Shown here: piece by piece, positions 21,912-26,605 of the stretch | Layout of the letters: each line of letters starts with the position of its first letter | How positions within the stretch are numbered: the stretch's first letter is position 1 | Origin: Paracoccaceae bacterium | GTDB lineage: Bacteria; Pseudomonadota; Alphaproteobacteria; Rhodobacterales; Rhodobacteraceae | Assembly (NCBI GenBank): GCA_018222665.1 | Contig: JAAEZW010000001.1 | Location: forward strand, 1-26,605 | Reading direction: 5' to 3' | DNA: 26,605 nucleotides | Translations under genes and position numbers: made by a program | Notes under the pieces: generated by a model | Seen by the model: only the letters and a program-made list of their open reading frames with translations | Databases searched by the model: none | What the model was told of the DNA's origin: nothing

Positions 21912-21927
21912 CGCCTATATTTAGGCG
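21912..21927 (+). terminator. Hairpin of the displaced tRNA-Lys 3' flank
   Basis: CGCCTA, loop TATT, TAGGCG, followed six bases later by a short AATTTT. Before island insertion this would have lain about 25 bp after the tRNA-Lys CCA end, a likely tRNA terminator. The intact tRNA is now followed by island DNA instead. Confidence 0.4.
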
Positions 21928-21928
21928 G

Positions 21929-21958
21929 TGATCCAATTTTAGTGAGTATCCGTAATAC
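21929..21958 (+). promoter_or_regulatory. RpoE-ChrR-like promoter for the CIA30 operon
   Basis: TGATCC at 21929-21934, exactly 18 bases, then TAATAC at 21953-21958. Predicted transcription start about 21965, about 24 nt before the ATG at 21989. Same form as the two sites at 3216 and 3295. Confidence 0.55.
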
Positions 21959-21988
21959 ACTAGGAATGGATGCACATTAGGATAGCAC

Positions 21989-22525
21989 ATGGTTGCGAAA
22001 CGACTGTTGTTAATGTTCGCTTTGGCATCTTTGTGTTGGGGCGGTGCAGTGATAGCTGAAGATTTATCTACATCGGGAAATTGGGTCTATTTTTCAGACA
22101 CGGTCATGGGGGGTAGATCAAGCGGCACAGCCGAACGTGTGAATGTCGATGACCGCGCTGCAATAAAGCTTACCGGAAATGTCACAACCGAAAATAATGG
22201 TGGATTTATTCAAGTCAGGCGGGAAATAGACGCAGGACACGCATCTGATTTTAAAGGATTATCGTTTAAAGCGAAAGGTAACGGTGAAACCTATTACATA
22301 CACATCCGCAATGGATCGTCGCGATTGCCATGGCAGTATTATTCAGCCAGTTTTCAGACATCTGGCAACTGGGAAACCGTAAATATTCCTTTTTCTAGGT
22401 TCGAGCGTTCTGGGTCATTTATGTCAAAATCACTTAAGAAAAATACAATAAATTCAATTGGACTCGTCGCCTATGGGAAGGATCATCAGGCACTTGTTCT
22501 GCTCTCAAACCTATCATTTTACTAA
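21989..22525 (+). CDS. Exported CIA30-domain protein
   Basis: A 178-residue protein with a Sec signal peptide (about 1-23, ending AVIAED) and a CIA30-type beta-sandwich (named for complex I intermediate-associated protein 30; bacterial exported members have unknown roles). Seen: the family start WVYFSDTVMGGRSSGTAE (about 32-49), TENNGGFIQVRRE (about 67-79), FKGLSFKAKGNGETYYIHIRNG (about 88-109) and a closing IGLVAYGKDHQALVLLSNLSFY. AGGAT six bases before the ATG supports the start. It lies just outside the right island end with its own RpoE-like promoter, and its operon partner starts 17 bp after it. A periplasmic role in oxidative stress is a guess from the promoter. Confidence 0.82.
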   Translation: MVAKRLLLMFALASLCWGGAVIAEDLSTSGNWVYFSDTVMGGRSSGTAERVNVDDRAAIKLTGNVTTENNGGFIQVRREIDAGHASDFKGLSFKAKGNGETYYIHIRNGSSRLPWQYYSASFQTSGNWETVNIPFSRFERSGSFMSKSLKKNTINSIGLVAYGKDHQALVLLSNLSFY

Positions 22526-22542
22526 CTTAGAATTTTTAAATT

Positions 22543-22926
22543 ATGCTATACTCGACGAGCTTTAAAACCTTGCTGTTTACATCGGTATTATTCAGTTTTC
22601 CCTTGATAGCAGCAGCTCAAACAAATGAATGGATCAAGGAAGAAGATCGCTTCATAAATCTTATCGATGGTAAAAAATTAAAGCGTTTTTTGATAGAGTT
22701 GTCTGTTCAAACCGACGGTACAATAACCGGAATGGGGGCAGGCACCGACGTGACGGGAAATTGGAATTGGCAAGATAATTATTTTTGTCGCAACCTGTCC
22801 TGGGGTAATCGGGACCTGGGGTCTGATTGCCAAAAAGTTGAGCTGAAAGATAAAAAGCTATTTTTCACTTCCAATCGAGGTCTCGGGACAACCGCGGGAT
22901 TCACTATCCAAGTATATTTGCCTTAA
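22543..22926 (+). CDS. Small secreted protein of unknown function
   Basis: A 127-residue protein with a clear Sec signal peptide (FKTLLFTSVLFSFPLIAAAQ, cleavage likely after AAA or AAAQ near 24-26) and a small beta-rich domain. Features include EEDRFINLIDGKKLKR, DVTGNWNWQDNYFCRNLSWG, DLGSDCQKVEL and FTSNRGLGTTAGF. Two Cys may pair. Roseobacter relatives of this pattern are often misannotated as dihydrodipicolinate reductase, which it clearly is not (no Rossmann motif). No ribosome site is obvious. It lies 17 bp after the CIA30 gene and probably shares its transcript. Function unknown. Confidence 0.68.
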   Translation: MLYSTSFKTLLFTSVLFSFPLIAAAQTNEWIKEEDRFINLIDGKKLKRFLIELSVQTDGTITGMGAGTDVTGNWNWQDNYFCRNLSWGNRDLGSDCQKVELKDKKLFFTSNRGLGTTAGFTIQVYLP

Positions 22927-23022
22927 ATTTCAATAAGTGCATTCGATCATTACGATTAAAGAGAAAATTTCGCACAGTACTTGCGCATCGTTTGATCATC
23001 GTATAGCACAACGTCACTCTCC

Positions 23023-23096
23023 GGCGGGTTGGCGGAGTGGTGACGCAGCGGATTGCAAATCCGTGTACACCGGTTCGATTCCGGTACCCGCCTCCA
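23023..23096 (+). tRNA. tRNA-Cys (anticodon GCA)
   Basis: A complete 74-nt tRNA. Acceptor GGCGGGT pairs with ACCCGCC; discriminator T, then CCA. The anticodon stem GCGGA/TCCGT encloses TTGCAAA (anticodon GCA). The T arm CCGG/CCGG has loop TTCGATT. Confidence 0.97.
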
Positions 23097-23105
23097 GAAT
23101 TCTTG

Positions 23106-23560
23106 TTATTCGAACAGAGATATTTCCATACCGATAATGTAATCCCCCTGAAAACCAGTGGGCGCGCCATAAATGATCATGCGGCTGTTCAACTTATACG
23201 TAATTCCGAAAGACGGTTTCGGGATAAGCTTTGATCCCGTACCAAAAACACGATCACGGTATCCAAACGCAGCACCGGCCATATAGCCCCATTTCCCATG
23301 CGTGTCCTTTTTGATAGGTAAAGATCAACGCAGGTTCTTCATGTGAATTCCGAATAACATAGATTGTTTTGTTTTCCTCCTAATCACATTTCACGCCGGG
23401 GTGTGTTTCATTGAAATTTGTGTCGATATTCTAGTGATAACTCAACGCGAAAAATGGGCTGCATCGATCAATCGACAGCCCCGCGTGTAATGCACCAGAA
23501 GAAAGCAAAATCGCAAAGAAAGAACGGCACATAATCAACAATTTTTTTATAACGAGCCAT
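23106..23560 (-). pseudogene. Decayed small outer-membrane beta-barrel protein
   Basis: Reading on the minus strand, a signal-peptide-like start (KKLLIMCRSFFAILLSSGAL then HAG) leads to SYH-stop-NIDTNFNETHPGVKCD-stop-EENKTIYVIRNSHEEPALIF and TYQKGHAWEMGLYG, all in one frame. After a frameshift near 23290 the frame YMAGAAFGYRDRVFGTG, IPKPSFGITYKL and GDYIIGMEISLFE follows, ending with TAA at 23106. The NFN...HPG, R-N-S, G-A-A-F-G-Y and alternating hydrophobic C terminus ending in F-E resemble small outer-membrane barrel proteins of the kind 'NxxNPG...Y.NS...A.a.GY'. At least two stop codons and one frameshift break it. It otherwise fills the gap between tRNA-Cys and the desaturase gene. Confidence 0.6.
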
Positions 23561-23688
23561 TTCTTTAACCTTTGTGAAATGTCTGCAGCATTTTTTGATT
23601 TTACAACATCTATCATTGTTCAAAAAAGTGTTGAGTTGTGGACAGTCTTTGTCAGGTTTAGGACAGTGATACTGTGGAGAGTGATCCA

Positions 23689-24651
23689 ATGAAAAAAGCA
23701 CCTGTTAAGGGTTGGAATTATGCACCCAATGTTCCAATCCAAGTTTCGCCTATTTTCACGTGGCCTTGGAAACCCTTTGAAATCCTCAAATGGGTTTGGA
23801 ATTCGTGGTTTTTGATCACTGAAAAGTTGATCATCGTGGGTTTGGCGTTTTGTTCATTTTATTGGTTTCAACCGCCGTTAAGCGACATGAAAACCCTATC
23901 CATTGATTGGGTACTTGTGCTTTATCTGCGAAACATGGCGCTGATGATTGCCGTAGCGGGTGCGCTTCATCTTTATTTTTATACGTTTTCGAAACAGGGT
24001 CAGGCGCTTAAATACGATAAGCGACCCCTCATGAAAAACGGCAAGCAATTTACTCTTGGCGGTCAAATTAGGGACAACATGTTTTGGACAATTGGTAGCG
24101 GCGTCACAATTTGGACGGCATACGAAGTGTTAATGTTTTGGGCAATGGCAAATGGATATGCGCCCGTTCTAAGCTGGGCCGACAATCCTATTTGGTTCGT
24201 TGCGTTATTCCTGATGATTCCGCTTTGGGAAAGCTTTTATTTCTATTGGATTCATCGGATGCTGCACATCCCATTCCTGTATAAACATGTGCACGCGCTT
24301 CATCACCGTAATATCAATGTTGGCCCATGGTCTGGACTATCCATGCATCCGGTCGAACACATCATTTATTTAGGAACCATTTTAATTCACTGGGTGATTG
24401 CGGCGCACCCTGTGCATATTTTGTTTCACATGCAGTACTACACTTTGACCGCGGCGACCACGCACACGGGATTTGCGGGGCTGTTAATGAAGGACGAAAA
24501 TCGCCTGAAACTGGGGACCTTCCATCACCAAATGCATCATCGTTATTTTGAATGCAACTACGGGTCTTTGGAAATTCCATGGGACAAATTTTTTGGATCA
24601 TTCCATGATGGAACACAGGAATGCGATGATGGCATAAAAAAACGGCCCTAA
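23689..24651 (+). CDS. Sterol desaturase/fatty acid hydroxylase family membrane protein
   Basis: A 320-residue di-iron membrane oxygenase. Seen: an N terminus GWNYAPNVPIQVSPIFTWPW shared by roseobacter relatives, about four to five membrane segments, and the His boxes HRMLH (189-193), HALHH (202-206) and HHQMHH (279-284), which bind two irons. Family members use oxygen to desaturate or hydroxylate lipid substrates; the substrate here is unknown. I chose ATG 23689 with GGAG nine bases upstream. A TGATCC-N18-TAAGG match at 23682-23711 overlaps the start and may be chance. The stop codon closes the left arm of the terminator hairpin. Convergent with the SoxF-like gene. Confidence 0.88.
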   Translation: MKKAPVKGWNYAPNVPIQVSPIFTWPWKPFEILKWVWNSWFLITEKLIIVGLAFCSFYWFQPPLSDMKTLSIDWVLVLYLRNMALMIAVAGALHLYFYTFSKQGQALKYDKRPLMKNGKQFTLGGQIRDNMFWTIGSGVTIWTAYEVLMFWAMANGYAPVLSWADNPIWFVALFLMIPLWESFYFYWIHRMLHIPFLYKHVHALHHRNINVGPWSGLSMHPVEHIIYLGTILIHWVIAAHPVHILFHMQYYTLTAATTHTGFAGLLMKDENRLKLGTFHHQMHHRYFECNYGSLEIPWDKFFGSFHDGTQECDDGIKKRP

Positions 24652-24665
24652 AGCTAGGGCCGTTT
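24639..24665. terminator. Bidirectional intrinsic terminator
   Basis: AAAACGGCCCT, loop AAGCT, AGGGCCGTTTT: an 11-pair GC-rich stem flanked by A-run and T-run, so it can act in both directions. It lies between the convergent desaturase and SoxF-like genes. The desaturase stop codon TAA (24649-24651) sits at the stem-loop boundary, so the last codons of the gene form one arm. Confidence 0.92.
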
Positions 24666-24686
24666 TCCATTACCAGATGGCTGGTT

Positions 24687-25949
24687 TTATCCAAACATGT
24701 CAGATGTGATACCTGCGTACCAACCGATTGACTCTTCATAAGTTGCCTTACGCAGGGCCGCATCTTCACCTGTTTGCGAAACAAAGCCGTCAACTTTTGC
24801 AATTTTTTCATCGGTCGCTTTATATGTCGCGCCAACTTTGATGCCATCATCGGTATCAACCAATGACCAGCATGTGTTTGAGAATTTCGCAGGGAAGACT
24901 TTTGAACCTGTCAATGCACCGCGAACCGCCATTGCGGCAACTTTCGCCTGGCTATTCGCAGAGAAGCCAGATTTTGGCATATCGCCCTGTGCAGACGCGT
25001 CACCAAGAACGTGAATATTCTCGTCGATACGTGACTGCATTGTGTGCGCTGATACGGGTGCCCAGTTACCTTCTGTAATGCCTGCGATTTCACAGATACG
25101 GCCAGCTTTCATCGCTGGGATAACGTTACAAACGTCAACTTTTTCAACGCTTCCGTCGATCGTAACTGTCATTGCACCCGCATCAACGGAAACATTGTTG
25201 CCGCCAAAATCTGGTCCAATACGTTCGATCATGCCGCCGTAATGCTTTTGCCAACCTTCTTCAAACAAACCTTGCTTTGAGAATTTTGGCTTTGGATCAG
25301 CGATCAAAATTTTCGCTGTTGGGTTAATTTCTTTCAATAGGTGCGCAACCATTGAAACACGCTCATATGGCCCAGGAGGGCAGCGATATGGGTTAGGTGG
25401 CGCAACCATCGCGTAAACACCACCCTGTGGCATTGATTCGATTTGACGCTTTAGCAATTCAGTTTGTGAACCTGCTTTGTACGCGTGTGGCATCGCGTTT
25501 TGTGATGATACGTTCCAACCAGGAACTGAACCATCAATAAAGTCGATACCAGGAGATAGGATCAAGCGGTCGTAATTCAGTGTTGATCCACCCGCTAATG
25601 TCACTGTTTTCGCGCCACGGTCGATCCCAACGGCCCAGTCGTGTACAACGTTGATACCGTATTCAGATGCCAATGTACCATAAGAATGGCCAATGCTGTC
25701 CATTGAGCGGAAGCCGCCTAAGTACAGGTTTGAGAAGAAGCAGGTGTAATACTGACGTGATGGTTCTACCAATGTGACGTCGATTTCACCCTTGCTGTCT
25801 TTTGCGATGTAACGTGCGGCTGTTGCACCACCTGCACCACCACCGATTACAACAACTTTTGGACGTCCGTGTCCGCCAGCGTTAACCAATGGCGCGCTCA
25901 GCGACGCCGCTGCGGTCGTTCCGATAAACGCTCTTCTAGTTAATTTCAT
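24687..25949 (-). CDS. soxF: SoxF/FccB-type sulfide dehydrogenase flavoprotein
   Basis: A 420-residue flavocytochrome c sulfide dehydrogenase flavin subunit (SoxF in Sox clusters, FccB elsewhere), oxidising sulfide or activating Sox in the periplasm with its cytochrome partner. Seen: a Tat signal TRRAFIGTTAAASLSAP (4-20), the FAD motif VVIGGGAGGATAARYI (33-48), Cys70 in YYTCFFSNLY, the usual site of covalent 8-alpha-cysteinyl FAD, Cys190 in YRCPPGPYER, one of the redox Cys, and ICEIAG further on. The C-terminal domain ends ESIGWYAGITSDMFG. GGGAGG is five bases before the ATG. It follows the dihaem cytochrome by 30 bp, the usual soxE-soxF order. Assignment to soxF rather than fccB is by this neighbour. 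Confidence 0.9.
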   Translation of the reverse strand: MKLTRRAFIGTTAAASLSAPLVNAGGHGRPKVVVIGGGAGGATAARYIAKDSKGEIDVTLVEPSRQYYTCFFSNLYLGGFRSMDSIGHSYGTLASEYGINVVHDWAVGIDRGAKTVTLAGGSTLNYDRLILSPGIDFIDGSVPGWNVSSQNAMPHAYKAGSQTELLKRQIESMPQGGVYAMVAPPNPYRCPPGPYERVSMVAHLLKEINPTAKILIADPKPKFSKQGLFEEGWQKHYGGMIERIGPDFGGNNVSVDAGAMTVTIDGSVEKVDVCNVIPAMKAGRICEIAGITEGNWAPVSAHTMQSRIDENIHVLGDASAQGDMPKSGFSANSQAKVAAMAVRGALTGSKVFPAKFSNTCWSLVDTDDGIKVGATYKATDEKIAKVDGFVSQTGEDAALRKATYEESIGWYAGITSDMFG

Positions 25950-25979
25950 AAGGTCCTCCCTAAATGCCAGAATTGAAAA

Positions 25980-26605
25980 TCATTCCAATCCTTCAAAATA
26001 TGCAGCTAAGGCTGCAATCTCTTCATCGCCCAGTCCACCAGCCATCATTTGCATAACTGGGTTTGGACGAACTTTTTGTTTATACGCATGCATCGCATAA
26101 ACAAATTCTATGCGTGGCCAACCAACGATCGCTGGCACGCCACCATCACTTGCCCCGCTGACTTGGTGACACGTTTGACAATCGCTTGCCAAATATTCGC
26201 CATAGGCAACATCACCTTCGATAGACAATGTTGCATCAGAAAGAGTGACTTCACGTTCATCTGCGGGGGCCGCAGCAAGTGTGTCAATGTCCGAAAACGT
26301 CGCCAGATACGCGATCAAATTTTTCCGATCACTTTCTTTCTTCAGCCCTGAAAAGCTCATCTTAGTCCCGGGCATGTATGCCTTAGGTTTTTTCAAAAAC
26401 TCTGAAAGTGCGGCTTCATCCCAAATTAGGCCCGCGTCCGCTTGTGCGGCGAGCGCTTTGGAGTATTTGTAGCCTTCAACCACGCCTGCAGCATTGCCAA
26501 CGATATTATTGAGCTGCGGACCAACCTTGTTTTTTGCTCCGTCACCCACAGCGTGACAGGCTTTACACTTCTTAAACACCTTCGCACCCTTCTCAGGGTC
26601 GCCAG
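25980..26605 (-). CDS. soxE: SoxE-type dihaem cytochrome c, 5' end cut by window edge
   Basis: The visible part (208 codons; start and signal peptide lie beyond 26605) begins GDPEKGAKVFKKCKACHAVG. Haem 1 is CKACH, with the cytochrome c2/c550-like GPQLNNIVG, GYKYSKA and distal Met in MPGTKMSF. A linker (about residues 95-125) leads to haem 2, CQTCH, with VPAIVGWPRIEFVYAMHAYK and a likely distal Met in VMQMMAGGL. SoxE/FccA-type dihaem cytochromes accept electrons from the SoxF/FccB flavoprotein encoded next. The internal Met at 26579 is not the start because it would remove the helix before CKACH. Confidence 0.87.
   Translation of the reverse strand, partial: GDPEKGAKVFKKCKACHAVGDGAKNKVGPQLNNIVGNAAGVVEGYKYSKALAAQADAGLIWDEAALSEFLKKPKAYMPGTKMSFSGLKKESDRKNLIAYLATFSDIDTLAAAPADEREVTLSDATLSIEGDVAYGEYLASDCQTCHQVSGASDGGVPAIVGWPRIEFVYAMHAYKQKVRPNPVMQMMAGGLGDEEIAALAAYFEGLE

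Noticed and set aside
24362-24859. 165-codon minus-strand open frame
   Set aside because: Overlaps the desaturase gene antisense, crosses the strong terminator and the SoxF-like gene in another frame; no protein-like motifs.
1-26605. CRISPR arrays, rRNA genes or insertion sequences
   Set aside because: No regularly spaced short repeats, no rRNA-like sequence and no transposase-like protein were found in reading both strands.

Overview
The window looks like a Rhodobacterales-type (roseobacter-like) alphaproteobacterial chromosome with fairly low GC by eye (mid-40s %, not computed). Pointers are the dapF-mtaB pair, a SoxE/SoxF-type pair, an SbmA/BacA-type transporter, and promoter-like sites of the RpoE-ChrR type known from Rhodobacter.

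Left core (1-10092). A divergent membrane-lipid cluster comes first: DUF3833, a cyclopropane-fatty-acid-synthase-like methyltransferase and a flavin amine-oxidase-like protein on the minus strand, DUF1365 and an SDR on the plus strand. The shared intergenic region holds two back-to-back sites of the form TGATCY-N18-TA, matching RpoE-ChrR promoters. The gene set resembles the singlet-oxygen-induced lipid genes linked to furan fatty acid synthesis. A compact minus-strand run follows: dapF, mtaB, GST, PaiB-like flavoprotein, GST and a MaoC-like hydratase. Its DapF carries Ser where the second catalytic Cys is expected.

Genomic island (about 10123-21885). An intact tRNA-Lys(TTT) marks the left end. 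An exact 48-bp copy of its 3' part, from the anticodon loop through CCA, marks the right end. No integrase is recognisable inside. Cargo includes a SAP/HeH-like membrane protein, an M20 amidohydrolase, small alpha/beta proteins, two small four-helix membrane proteins, an SbmA-like transporter, a quinone oxidoreductase, a MAPEG protein and a serine hydrolase. Between them lie decayed pieces: a phage terminase-like fragment, a truncated duplicate of the quinone oxidoreductase 5' region, a Udh-like dehydrogenase whose catalytic Tyr codon is TAA, and unidentified tails. Two families of short dispersed repeats, called B (hairpin-forming) and R here, occur only in island intergenic space.

Right core (21886-26605). 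The displaced tRNA-Lys 3' flank carries a hairpin and a third RpoE-like site, ahead of a CIA30-domain gene and a small secreted protein. Next come tRNA-Cys(GCA), a decayed small outer-membrane barrel gene, a sterol-desaturase-family gene, a bidirectional terminator, and a SoxF-type flavoprotein with a SoxE-type dihaem cytochrome c that runs off the window edge. The rest of a sox cluster may lie just beyond it.
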